Below, piece after piece: positions 1-7,305 of a stretch of DNA of 25,643 bases. A program made the position numbers and the translations under genes. Where the stretch lies: assembly GCA_045660125.1 (NCBI GenBank), contig JAZRDG010000012.1, positions 1-25,643 of the forward strand, in the 5' to 3' direction. The notes under the pieces were generated by a model, which saw only the letters and a list, made by a program, of their open reading frames with translations, was not told where the DNA came from and made no database searches. Position 1 is the first letter of the stretch, and every line of letters begins with the position of its first letter. The stretch is from SVQP01 sp045660125. GTDB lineage: Bacteria > Bacillota > Clostridia > Oscillospirales > CAG-272.

Positions 1-137
1 ACGATGATGTTGCCGGCGATAACTGCCTGACCGTCAGCCTTCTTAACGCCAAGGCGCTTAGACTCACTGTCACGACCGTTCTTAGTAGAGCCGACACCCT
101 TTTTATGAGCAAAGAACTGTAAACTAAGTCTCAACAT
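1..137 (-). CDS. rpmA: 50S ribosomal protein L27, 5' part (cut by window edge)
   Basis: Only the first 45 codons are inside the window. The translation begins MLRLSLQFFAHKKGVGSTKN and continues with GRDSESKRLGVKKADGQ, the very conserved start of bacterial L27. The extra leader before AHKKG is the Firmicutes-type extension; in Staphylococcus aureus it is removed by Prp between the two phenylalanines and alanine, which here would be F9/A10. The mature N-terminus of L27 reaches towards the peptidyl-transferase centre, so leader removal is needed for function. The ATG at 135-137 is preceded by a GGAGG-type site. The gene follows prp, 65 nt downstream, in the same operon as rplU. The stop codon and C-terminus lie outside the window. 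Confidence 0.95.
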   Translation of the reverse strand, partial: MLRLSLQFFAHKKGVGSTKNGRDSESKRLGVKKADGQAVIAGNII

Positions 138-202
138 GATCTTACCTCCATCTTTTTGTGCGATCCCATCCATAGGAATCTGAATTTGAAAAATTACGTG
201 GT

Positions 203-565
203 TTACGACTCGTACGCCTTGTCGATAACAGATACATCCAGATAATCGTAATACTCCTCGATCATATCCTCAATCTGCTTGTAATAAGCCATGAAGATGC
301 CCGAAACAGCATAACGCTTGTAATCGTCCTCCTCAAATTCGGGGAGAGCCGACTTGGACTTGACCGAGATCTTGGTGGTGGATTCATCGATATTATAATC
401 AATATGCGATGCGTACGCCACTTCAACGGTATTGATGATGAGCATGGTCATTGCCGACAGTGCCGCGCAAATGATATCGTCACCCTCTTGTCCGTAACCC
501 GTGTGTCCCTGTTCCTCGAAGCCGTAGAAAATTCCGTCGCTTCTGAAAAATACCAGCTTGGTCAT
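203..565 (-). CDS. prp: Ribosomal-processing cysteine protease Prp
   Basis: A 120-residue protein, the usual length for Prp. This cysteine protease cuts the N-terminal leader from ribosomal protein L27 in Firmicutes and relatives. The family catalytic pair is visible: His21 in the GHTGYG motif and Cys33 in the DDIICAALSAM motif, close together near the N-terminus. It lies between rplU and rpmA in the order rplU-prp-rpmA, which is the conserved arrangement, and its substrate L27 carries the matching leader in the next gene. It is most likely transcribed from the promoter upstream of rplU. The start is an ATG at 563-565, 12 nt after the rplU stop. Confidence 0.95.
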   Translation of the reverse strand: MTKLVFFRSDGIFYGFEEQGHTGYGQEGDDIICAALSAMTMLIINTVEVAYASHIDYNIDESTTKISVKSKSALPEFEEDDYKRYAVSGIFMAYYKQIEDMIEEYYDYLDVSVIDKAYES

Positions 566-577
566 AAAAACCGAAAA

Positions 578-889
578 TTAAGCTTCGATCTTGGTGATCT
601 GAACCTTGGTGTAAGGCTGTCTGTGACCGATCTTCTTCTTTTCGTTCTTCTTGGGCTTGTACTTCATAACGTAAATCTTCTTGTTCTTGCCGTTCTTCAG
701 CACAGTAGCGGTTACCTTAGCGCCGTCAACGGTGGGAACGCCTGCCTTAAAGCCTGCGTCGGTAGAAACTGCAACGACCTTATCAAAAACGATCTCGCTG
801 CCTTCCTCAACATTGAGCTTCTCGACATAGATGATGTCCTGCTCGAGTACCTTGTACTGCTTTCCGCCGGTTTCAATTACTGCAAACAC
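578..889 (-). CDS. rplU: 50S ribosomal protein L21
   Basis: L21 binds 23S rRNA in the large subunit. The protein reads MFAVIETGGKQYKVLEQD and ends HRQPYTKVQITKI plus two residues, typical of the family. I choose the GTG at 887-889 (103 residues, the normal L21 length). The in-frame GTG at 896-898 would add three residues, but it overlaps the Shine-Dalgarno sequence itself (AGAGAGG, about 8 nt before the chosen start). First gene of the rplU-prp-rpmA operon; a consensus promoter lies about 95 bp upstream. Confidence 0.95.
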   Translation of the reverse strand: MFAVIETGGKQYKVLEQDIIYVEKLNVEEGSEIVFDKVVAVSTDAGFKAGVPTVDGAKVTATVLKNGKNKKIYVMKYKPKKNEKKKIGHRQPYTKVQITKIEA

Positions 890-978
890 GAAAAGCACCT
901 CTCTTTCATATAGTCTCGCTAAATTCGGCGATGCAATCCTTTAAAAAACTGCATACTTAAAAAGCCTATTTTATGCGG
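890..978 (-). promoter_or_regulatory. 5' leader of rplU, candidate L21 leader RNA
   Basis: The predicted transcription start near 978 gives an untranslated leader of almost 90 nt before rplU. In many Firmicutes a structured L21 leader RNA occupies this position and is thought to mediate autoregulation by L21. I can see only a weak ATGCA/TGCAT pairing, so the assignment rests mainly on position and length. Confidence 0.4.
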
Positions 979-984
979 CACTAT

Positions 985-1013
985 ATTTTAGCATATATCC
1001 GATTTTTTGTCAA
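985..1013 (-). promoter_or_regulatory. Sigma-A promoter of the rplU-prp-rpmA operon
   Basis: On the minus strand TTGACA (1008-1013) and TAAAAT (985-990) are separated by exactly 17 bp, a near-perfect housekeeping promoter. It is correctly placed to drive rplU, prp and rpmA. The remaining 1014-1116 before the GH43 gene is AT-rich; it holds a 7-bp inverted repeat (1055-1061/1075-1081) but no convincing terminator. Confidence 0.85.
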
Positions 1014-1116
1014 GGGGTTTTTGAAAGTTTTTCACAATATTTTGATATTTTTTTCGTGCAAATTGACACCTATCTTGCACGCCACTCTCCCCTTGCGCAT
1101 TTTGCACTGTGCGTCT

Positions 1117-2220
1117 TTATTTCACCCTGATCGGGAACTGTACTTCTCTTTCGGGATTGCCGAATTCGGGCGTGCCGTCCTCCTCAAAGATGACGGGCGC
1201 GATCCAAACGGAGCGTCCCGACCAGCCTGTTCCTGCGACAAGGTTGGCGTGATAGATCATCCAGACGCTGCCGTCTGGCGCAGTACAGAAGGAGTTGTGC
1301 CCCGGTCCGTAGCACACGTGCGGACGGTTTCTGAACACGGGCTTGGTGGATTTTCCCCAAGAAGCTACGTCCATGGGATCGTCGCCCGTCAGCGTCAGCA
1401 TGCCAAGGCAATAATAGTCGGTCCAGCTGCCCGAGGCGGAATAAACAAGGAAGGTCTTGCCATCGTGCTGCAGCACCGCGGGTCCTTCGTTGACGTAAGG
1501 CTGACCGTTCTTTTCCCAGGAATATTCGGGAACGGACAGGCAGACGCGCTCGGAGTCAATGGTGCAAGGATCGCTCATGTGCGCAATGTAAATGTTTTGC
1601 GCCACGTTGACGTCTCCCTCCCAGCCCGACCAGATGAAATACAGCTCGCCGTCCAGCTGCATGACCGTGCCGTCAATTGCCCATTTGTCGGAAGGATCTG
1701 TGATCTGCCCAACCATTTCAAAGGGCTCGGTAGGATCTTGTGACGTGCCCTTGAGCACGTACATGCGGTGCGTTTCGTTGTTGCCGTTATCCGCAGCTAC
1801 GTAAATGTACCACGCGCCGTCAATATAATGCAGCTCGGGTGCCCAGTATTCCTTGGAATACATGGTGTCCGCAGGGGCTGTGTAAACGCGTGTGCCGTTT
1901 TGCTTGAGCTCTGCAATCGAGGGTACTTTGGCAACGCAAACGCCGTTTCCGGCAGAATAGCAGTAATAATATTCGCCATCATGCTGTACGACCCAAGGGT
2001 CACCACCGCCGTCATGTACGGGGTTTTTCACGGTTTGATAGGTAAATTGCACGGTTATTTCCTCCTCTATAGGCATTTCGGTTGTGGGTGCGGTAGTTGG
2101 TGCTTCGGTGATTGCTTGCGTTGTTTCGGTTTCCGAGGGTGTCGGGGGTGTGCAAGCCGCCAGCGTCAGGCTAAGGGCAGCAAGCATCAACAATGAAAAT
2201 ATTCGCGCATAGTTTTTCAC
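1117..2220 (-). CDS. Glycoside hydrolase family 43 lipoprotein (arabinosidase/xylosidase type)
   Basis: A 367-residue secreted lipoprotein. The N-terminal signal peptide ends in a lipobox (LAAC, Cys23), followed by a Thr/Pro/Glu-rich linker to about residue 53, then a five-bladed beta-propeller-type GH43 domain. The three expected acidic residues are visible: Asp74 in GGGDPWVV (general base), Asp183 in WAIDGTV (pKa modulator) and Glu245 in YVNEGPAV (general acid). GH43 enzymes release arabinose or xylose from plant polysaccharides; substrate cannot be decided here. The start is a GTG (2218-2220) with a strong AAGGAGGG six bases upstream. Last gene of the apparent eight-gene operon, 27 nt after the GNAT gene. 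It would be anchored outside the membrane, where it could act on imported or host-derived glycans. Confidence 0.88.
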   Translation of the reverse strand: MKNYARIFSLLMLAALSLTLAACTPPTPSETETTQAITEAPTTAPTTEMPIEEEITVQFTYQTVKNPVHDGGGDPWVVQHDGEYYYCYSAGNGVCVAKVPSIAELKQNGTRVYTAPADTMYSKEYWAPELHYIDGAWYIYVAADNGNNETHRMYVLKGTSQDPTEPFEMVGQITDPSDKWAIDGTVMQLDGELYFIWSGWEGDVNVAQNIYIAHMSDPCTIDSERVCLSVPEYSWEKNGQPYVNEGPAVLQHDGKTFLVYSASGSWTDYYCLGMLTLTGDDPMDVASWGKSTKPVFRNRPHVCYGPGHNSFCTAPDGSVWMIYHANLVAGTGWSGRSVWIAPVIFEEDGTPEFGNPEREVQFPIRVK

Positions 2221-2247
2221 GGTGTTCCCTCCTTGTATTATTGATTC

Positions 2248-3030
2248 TTATCTTTGGTTCATTCCATCTACCGTCTCGCAAGGTTTGGCGGTCATTTCGA
2301 CCCAAGCGGGGTAAAAGCCGCTGCGCAGCGCGTTGCGTACCGACTTGATATTGCTCCATGCGGCACAATAGAACGGTACTTTGCCGCGGTTGAGTATCTC
2401 GATAGCAAGGCGGCTTGTCAGCGCCGAGGCAATGCCCTGTCTGCGATACGCGGGCAGTACGTCAATGCCGATCTGCCACATGGTGTCGCAGTCAGCCGAG
2501 CAGCCCGCAAGACCGATCAGCTTGTCGCCGTCGTATGCGCCCACACCCAGCACGTCAAGGTGCGCCCTGTCCTTGCACAGCGCGTTCGACCATTCGGGCA
2601 GGTAGAGGTCGGCAAAATCGGGCGGAGTCAAAATGCGCATTTCGTAGGGACCGGCGTCCTCGACGGTCCGCCCGTAAAGCGCATCCACATCGGGCAAGAA
2701 ATACTCCGCCATAAAGCAGATCTTCTGCCCTTTTTGCATCAGAGCCTCGTTAAGCACGTGCATATTGGGCGTTTCAAACAGATGCTCCACGGGGTATTTG
2801 CCAATATAGCTTTGGGTGATCTCGCGAAATTCGGGCAAGACAGATGCCACCACGTTGCTCCCGTACGACACAAGCTGGCAGGAAAACGGCAGCTTCAAGT
2901 ATCGGCGCCGCTGCTCGTTTGCCTTTGAGAGCACGATCCCGTTTTCGCTTTTTTCAAAGTCAGACGCCTCGGCACACAAGTCGGCAGCCGATTGCGCCAT
3001 GGCGATTTTTAATATCTCTTGGTTGGTCAT
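2248..3030 (-). CDS. GNAT-family N-acetyltransferase
   Basis: 260 residues in two parts. The N-terminal half (1 to about 130) has no family I recognise. The C-terminal half is a GNAT fold, with the beta-4 strand IGIDVLPAYRRQGIASAL around 187-204; RRQGIA (196-201) is the acetyl-CoA pyrophosphate loop, followed by YCAAWSNIKSVRNALRSGF, the usual cofactor-side helix and 'N..S..' motif. The architecture resembles Bacillota GNAT proteins with a long N-terminal region that acetylate small molecules or unidentified amines. The substrate is unknown. ATG at 3028-3030 with AAAGGAG upstream; starts 12 nt after the radical SAM gene and precedes the GH43 gene. Confidence 0.8.
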   Translation of the reverse strand: MTNQEILKIAMAQSAADLCAEASDFEKSENGIVLSKANEQRRRYLKLPFSCQLVSYGSNVVASVLPEFREITQSYIGKYPVEHLFETPNMHVLNEALMQKGQKICFMAEYFLPDVDALYGRTVEDAGPYEMRILTPPDFADLYLPEWSNALCKDRAHLDVLGVGAYDGDKLIGLAGCSADCDTMWQIGIDVLPAYRRQGIASALTSRLAIEILNRGKVPFYCAAWSNIKSVRNALRSGFYPAWVEMTAKPCETVDGMNQR

Positions 3031-3042
3031 TCTCTTTCTCCT

Positions 3043-3795
3043 TTACGGAGTATAATCCTTTAAAATTTCCATAATATCCTGCCGATACACGTTGCCGTCA
3101 AGCACGTCACCGCTGGGCGAGAAGGACAGGCAGCGCACGTCGCGCGGATCTTCCACGTAAGGGTTTTCGGGAATCAAGTCCGTGAAATACTCTGCGAGAT
3201 ATTTAAGCGCGTTGCCCTCGGGAAAAATCACGTTGCCCTCGTTTTCAAAAATCTCCAAATCGGCAAAAGCGGCGAGAACTTCTCTTGTTTTTCTGTTATA
3301 CGGATTGTCATCCGTCGCACTCACCAGCCACGCAGGCTGAAGGCGTATCGGTATGCCGCACTTCTTTACCTCGGCGGCAAACTGCTTCACAAGGCAGAGC
3401 GGTATGGTTTCCTGATGAAAGGCATCCACCGACAAAAGCAGATCGTTGACGCCGCACGCGGCAAGATGCTCGGCTACTGCGCGGATCTTTTCAGGATTTT
3501 TTGCAAAATAGCCGTTGGTAATGACCTGTCGCTTGGGAATTTGCAGCTCGCTTGCGGCTCTCATGATGGCATACACCGCGTCCGGGTACAAAAGCGGCTC
3601 ACCGCCAAAGGTCATAACGGTTTTGATGTCATACACCGCTGCAACACGGCGCACGGCATCCGCCGCGATTTGCGGATCAATGCGCTCACCGCACGCCGCA
3701 TGATCGCCCTCGGAGCAATGCTTGCACTTGCCCGTGCAGGCGTTTGTCACAACAAATTCGATTTTGTTCAGGTTTCTAAGATATGGGTTTTTCAT
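3043..3795 (-). CDS. Radical SAM protein, function unknown
   Basis: A 250-residue radical S-adenosylmethionine enzyme. The [4Fe-4S]-binding CxxxCxxC is present as C20-TGK-C24-KH-C27, and the SAM-binding glycine motif is FGGEP (63-67). Further conserved features are VITNGYFAKN and LLSVDAFHQE, typical of SPASM/Twitch-related or pyruvate-formate-lyase-activase-like members. A single late cysteine (in RCLSFSPSGDV) is all that remains where a SPASM domain would hold its auxiliary clusters, so it is probably a short, non-SPASM member. Its ATG overlaps the stop of the P-loop gene (ATGA), suggesting translational coupling. No obvious peptide substrate gene is nearby. The reaction cannot be named from sequence. 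Confidence 0.85.
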   Translation of the reverse strand: MKNPYLRNLNKIEFVVTNACTGKCKHCSEGDHAACGERIDPQIAADAVRRVAAVYDIKTVMTFGGEPLLYPDAVYAIMRAASELQIPKRQVITNGYFAKNPEKIRAVAEHLAACGVNDLLLSVDAFHQETIPLCLVKQFAAEVKKCGIPIRLQPAWLVSATDDNPYNRKTREVLAAFADLEIFENEGNVIFPEGNALKYLAEYFTDLIPENPYVEDPRDVRCLSFSPSGDVLDGNVYRQDIMEILKDYTP

Positions 3796-4322
3796 AGGTT
3801 TTCAATGTCTATTTCATACGCACCGTCGATCAGCACGTAATTTACGCCGTGTTGTTTTGCAAGGTGCAGAATCTCGGCATTATCGTCAAGCACCACCTGC
3901 ATGGTGCAGTCACTGTCGTCAAGGCGGGTTTCGATGACGCTTGCGTAACGCTTGACGTCGTCAAAATGGGTGCGAATGTAATGCTCGCTCATGACAAGGC
4001 AGTAATACTTGATACAGGAAAGATACTCCGCGCCAAAATCAGATTGCCAATCAAACGGGATATAACATCCCTCGACGATCAGATTTTGCTCGTTTTCGAT
4101 GGCGGTTTTGATCATTTCCCGCACGATGGGCCAGAGATATGCGGTCAACTCACACTCGTCACTCATAGGGGTAAGGGCGGTATTGCCGCTACGGATCAGC
4201 CCCATTTTGAGGTGATCGATGGAAAGATATGGATAGCCGTATTTTTCCAGCAGTCTTTGCGCCAGCGCGGTCTTGCCCACGTGTGATGCACCTGTAATCA
4301 AGATGATTTTCGACTTGCTCAT
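3792..4322 (-). CDS. Small P-loop ATP-binding protein (kinase-like)
   Basis: 176 residues. It begins MSKSKIILITGASHVGKTAL: a beta strand followed by a Walker A loop (GASHVGKT, 11-18). Next come a DHLKMG motif (36-41) and VEGCYIP (83-89), the pattern of small-molecule kinases related to adenylate, gluconate or 2-phosphoglycerate kinases, in which an acidic residue after the second strand binds substrate or magnesium. I chose the ATG at 4320-4322 because it has GAGG five bases upstream and sits 1 nt after the DUF2200 stop; a longer reading frame would run into that gene. The C-terminus overlaps the radical SAM start by 4 nt. The phosphate acceptor is unknown. Confidence 0.7.
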   Translation of the reverse strand: MSKSKIILITGASHVGKTALAQRLLEKYGYPYLSIDHLKMGLIRSGNTALTPMSDECELTAYLWPIVREMIKTAIENEQNLIVEGCYIPFDWQSDFGAEYLSCIKYYCLVMSEHYIRTHFDDVKRYASVIETRLDDSDCTMQVVLDDNAEILHLAKQHGVNYVLIDGAYEIDIENL

Positions 4323-4323
4323 A

Positions 4324-4674
4324 TCAACCTCGCAAAATTTTATCCATGGGCTTGCCCTTGGCAAGCTCGTCCACCAGCTTATCAAGATAGCGTATCTCAC
4401 GCATCAGCGGCTCTTCGACCGCCTCCACGCGCACACCGCAAACCGTGCCCGTGATCAGGGTGCGGCTGGGGTTGAGCGCAGGGGCTTGGCGGAAGAAATC
4501 ACCGTAAGTCAGATCGCTCGCAATGGCTGCCTCGATCTGCTCGTGTGTATATCCCGTCAGCCATGCGGTGACGGTCAGCACCTCGTCGCGCGATCTTCCC
4601 TTTTTCTCCGCTTTGGCAATCAGCAGCGGATAGACCGTGGCAAACGCCATGTTATATACCTTTTCGTTGCTCAT
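4324..4674 (-). CDS. DUF2200 family protein
   Basis: 116 residues, the normal length for this family. Recognised from the run of conserved blocks: MAFATVYPLL near the start, AEKKGRSRDEV, TAWLTGYTHEQI, FFRQAPALNP, LITGTVCGVRVE, PLMREIRYLDKL and the lysine-rich end GKPMDKIL. No enzymatic function is established for the family and no signal peptide or membrane segment is seen, so it is probably cytoplasmic. The ATG at 4672-4674 has AAAGGA six bases upstream. It sits between a membrane protein gene and the P-loop gene with 1-nt gaps on both sides, so these three are surely co-transcribed. Confidence 0.88.
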   Translation of the reverse strand: MSNEKVYNMAFATVYPLLIAKAEKKGRSRDEVLTVTAWLTGYTHEQIEAAIASDLTYGDFFRQAPALNPSRTLITGTVCGVRVEAVEEPLMREIRYLDKLVDELAKGKPMDKILRG

Positions 4675-4675
4675 A

Positions 4676-5623
4676 TCATGTCCTTTCGCCACGCTTTGCG
4701 GCAACCAAAATTATGCGGATGGCGGCAATCAGCGTACCAAGTGCCATGATGCCAAGAATGATGCCCGGCTCAATAGGCAGCGACACCGAAAATGCGATCA
4801 GGAACACGGGCTTGCCGATGTGTACCAGAAAATCGGGATAGGTCAGCTCCAAGAGCAAGAACAGCAAGCCGAACACGAGATTTGTGCCGATCCAAGTGCC
4901 CAGCACGGTCAGCTTGGTGCACTTTTTCTGCGCGGCTTTTTCGGGCTTGAGCGCAAGCATGACAAGGTTTGCCATGGGAACGAGCATGACCCAGATCAGC
5001 AAGAATACGTAGCGGAAATCGTAAAACGCATTCTCAAATGCGGTAAAGGTTGCGCAAATGGCAGCGCCCGTGAACACAAAGACCACGATGGCAAGCACGC
5101 ACAGCGCAAGGTATTCGATCACGCGGATTTTGAAAGTGCCGCGCTGCTTGATCCCCTCCAAAAACGCGCCTGCGCGTGTTCCCTTGCGGTTGCCTGCGGC
5201 AAGATTGAAGATCTGCAGCAGCAAAAGGGCTGCGAGCACGATGATCATATCGTAAGGAAAATGCAGCACGATGCTGGGCAGCGCGTCATATACGCCAAGC
5301 GCGTTGTTGCTTGCGTAAAGCCCGATATTGCTAAAGATCAGCACGAGATCTGCGGCGGCGTAGAGTGCGACAAGCACAGAATAGATCGCCTTGACCACGG
5401 GGTGCATAGCGCGCACGTAAAAATCATAGAAAAAGGTCAAAAAGCACACCACGGGCAAAAGGAACGCAAGGATCATGGGCAGCATGACCAGCGGCTCGCG
5501 GAAGCCGTTTGCAATAAAGCCCGACAGGCACTTATAGAAATCGTACATGTAAAAGCAGGAGAACAACAGCAGCACGCACGTAGCGGCGCGCACGGTCAGC
5601 GATTTTTTATCAATCGTTTTCAT
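4676..5623 (-). CDS. Multi-pass integral membrane protein, unknown function
   Basis: 315 residues with eight to nine predicted hydrophobic helices (about 10-30, 45-68, 78-100, 120-142, 165-190, 203-224, 237-258 and 268-305), joined by short loops and a basic cytoplasmic loop around 145-160 (AGNRKGTRAG). I do not recognise a family. The chosen start is the ATG at 5621-5623 with GGGAGGA upstream; this overlaps the end of the phosphoesterase gene by 14 nt. A longer in-frame version would lie entirely within that gene. The overlap suggests the membrane protein works with, or is at least made in step with, the membrane-anchored phosphoesterase. Confidence 0.75.
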   Translation of the reverse strand: MKTIDKKSLTVRAATCVLLLFSCFYMYDFYKCLSGFIANGFREPLVMLPMILAFLLPVVCFLTFFYDFYVRAMHPVVKAIYSVLVALYAAADLVLIFSNIGLYASNNALGVYDALPSIVLHFPYDMIIVLAALLLLQIFNLAAGNRKGTRAGAFLEGIKQRGTFKIRVIEYLALCVLAIVVFVFTGAAICATFTAFENAFYDFRYVFLLIWVMLVPMANLVMLALKPEKAAQKKCTKLTVLGTWIGTNLVFGLLFLLLELTYPDFLVHIGKPVFLIAFSVSLPIEPGIILGIMALGTLIAAIRIILVAAKRGERT

Positions 5624-6761
5624 AGTTGCTATATCCTCCCGTGTAATTTTTGAAATTTGCGCTGACGTAATCCATGCTGACAAATTCGTCAACCGTCACG
5701 TCGCGCAGCGTGACCGTCTTGTAGCCGATTATGTCGGTATCGTGGTAGAGCTGATTGGTGCTCTTGACGCCATAGCAAAAGATTGCGCGGTCATTGGTAT
5801 CTTGGCTGCTTGCATTATAAATGAAATCACCGTAGTTGATATGGTCATGACCGCAGAAAAAGGCTGCGATATTGGCATCACGGAGCATTTGGTAAGAGCC
5901 GTTGTTTTCATAGCCGTACAGCACGCCCTCGCGGTACTCCCCTTGCCCGTTCGCGGCAGACTTGTCAGAAGCAAGGAACTGATCGTATGCGTCCTGATAC
6001 TCGTAAAGCGGAATATGGAAGAACGCCATGCCGATATAGTCCTTGTCCGCGGTCGCCTGTGCAAAGATGCTTTGCGCGTGCGCCAGCTGCTCGTCGTGCA
6101 TGACGTCATAATCGTAGTCGGGCCCCATGAAATGATAGGTGTTGGAGTCGATGATATGCACGCGGTATTTGACGTCTGCAGTCTCGCGGCTGCTTGCGCG
6201 GTCGGATACAAGGTCGATATAGAAATTGGTCAAGCCGAACAGGTTGTCGTCCTCATAGTCCACGAATGCGGCAAATTTTTGATCTCGGATCTCGTTGCCG
6301 TCCGTGGTCACGTAGGATGCCACGACCTCGTTGATGTAATATCTGGGATAGTCGCCTTGGTTATCGTGGTTGCCAAAGGTAAGCGTGAACTTGGTCAGGC
6401 GACCGCCGCGCTCGGCAGTCAGGTTGGCGCATGCCTCGTTGAGCGTTGAAACAAGGCTTTTGACCACGCCCTTGGAGGCATACATGAAATTGTCACCGGT
6501 CAGAATGATCAGGTCGGGCTGCTCGCGGCGAATGGTGTCCTTGACAATGCCCAGCTGATGCGCCACGTCGGTTTCAATGCCAAGGTGCAGGTCTGCGATC
6601 TGCAAAATCTTGAAATCGTCATAGTATTGCATGGTCGTTCTGTACGCCTCAACGGGATATGCGTTTTTGCCTACGTCATGCGGCACGTCTCTGTATGCGG
6701 CGCAGCCTGCAAAGCTAAGCAACGCGCAGAGCAGCAAAATGGCAATGCGAGTTTTGTTCAT
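5610..6761 (-). CDS. Metallophosphoesterase lipoprotein
   Basis: 383 residues. A signal peptide ends in a lipobox-like LSFAGC (Cys20), so it should be anchored on the outer face of the membrane. The calcineurin-like metallophosphoesterase core is complete: DLHLG (57-61), TGDNF (88-92), GNHDN (130-134), FHIP (248-251) and GHDH (304-307), the residues that hold two metal ions. The layout (insertion between GNHD and the late histidines) resembles the extracytoplasmic purple-acid-phosphatase-like or Dcr2-like phosphohydrolases. Substrate unknown. The ATG at 6759-6761 has GGAGGG upstream; the TTG farther upstream overlaps this site. It follows the Nudix gene by 23 nt and overlaps the next gene. 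Confidence 0.88.
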   Translation of the reverse strand: MNKTRIAILLLCALLSFAGCAAYRDVPHDVGKNAYPVEAYRTTMQYYDDFKILQIADLHLGIETDVAHQLGIVKDTIRREQPDLIILTGDNFMYASKGVVKSLVSTLNEACANLTAERGGRLTKFTLTFGNHDNQGDYPRYYINEVVASYVTTDGNEIRDQKFAAFVDYEDDNLFGLTNFYIDLVSDRASSRETADVKYRVHIIDSNTYHFMGPDYDYDVMHDEQLAHAQSIFAQATADKDYIGMAFFHIPLYEYQDAYDQFLASDKSAANGQGEYREGVLYGYENNGSYQMLRDANIAAFFCGHDHINYGDFIYNASSQDTNDRAIFCYGVKSTNQLYHDTDIIGYKTVTLRDVTVDEFVSMDYVSANFKNYTGGYSNYEND

Positions 6762-6784
6762 GGTTCCCTCCAAAATTCAAGTGA

Positions 6785-7177
6785 TTATTGGTACGCTTCG
6801 CAAATTTTAGCAAGTATCTCCACGTCCGCGGGGCAAAAGGCGTAGTCAGCGATCTCGGCGGGTGTGATCCACTTGATGTCGTTGTGCTCGATTTTTTGCG
6901 GCTCGCCCTCGGCAATGGTGGCGTGAAACAGCGTCAGGTGCACGGTCAGGTCGGGATATTCGTGCGTGACGTCCATAAACACCTCGCCCACGGCAAGCGT
7001 GATTGCAAGCTCTTCCCTGCATTCGCGCACAAGCGCCTGTTCTTTGGTCTCGCCCGGCTCAACCTTGCCGCCCACAAACTCCCAAAGCAAGCCGCGCGCC
7101 TTATGTGCGGGGCGTTGGCAGATCATAAATTTGTCGCCCTGCCATATCAGGGCTGCTACAACTTCGGTTGCTTTCAT
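6785..7177 (-). CDS. Nudix hydrolase, MutT/8-oxo-dGTP or CTP diphosphatase type
   Basis: 130 residues, the size of MutT. The Nudix box is clear: GGKVEPGETKEQ followed by ALVRECREELAI, giving G37, E43, R51, E52, E55 and E56. The one departure from the consensus is Ala58 where glycine is usual. The sequence around it (KARGLLWEFVGGK) matches the MutT subgroup that hydrolyses oxidised or non-canonical nucleoside triphosphates. The ATG at 7175-7177 with AAGAGAAG upstream is preferred to the GTG six bases earlier. First gene of the eight-gene minus-strand cluster, directly behind a perfect-consensus promoter. Confidence 0.88.
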   Translation of the reverse strand: MKATEVVAALIWQGDKFMICQRPAHKARGLLWEFVGGKVEPGETKEQALVRECREELAITLAVGEVFMDVTHEYPDLTVHLTLFHATIAEGEPQKIEHNDIKWITPAEIADYAFCPADVEILAKICEAYQ

Positions 7178-7208
7178 TGGCACACTTCTCTTTCGTCAGT
7201 TTTTTCCA

Positions 7209-7237
7209 TTATATCAAAAAAACGCTGATATGTCAAT
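7209..7237 (-). promoter_or_regulatory. Consensus sigma-A promoter for the Nudix-to-GH43 operon
   Basis: On the minus strand TTGACA (7232-7237) and TATAAT (7209-7214) match the consensus at all twelve positions with a 17-bp spacer. Transcription should start near 7202, about 25 nt before the Nudix start codon. No other clear promoter or terminator is seen between here and 1117. Confidence 0.9.
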
Positions 7238-7305
7238 GATTTTCGGCTTTTGCATATATCCCGGGCATTGCGGGAATATATTTTAAAAAAACGCTTGGGG
7301 GCTTT

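Noticed and set aside
1055..1081. 7-bp inverted repeat CGTGCAA/TTGCACG after the GH43 gene, considered as its terminator
   Set aside because: On the minus strand the stem is followed by A residues, not T, so it does not fit an intrinsic terminator.
7238..7305. A plus-strand promoter for the DUF6512-like gene (TTGCAT at 7251 with TATATT at 7277)
   Set aside because: The spacer would be 20 bp, too long for a reliable call.
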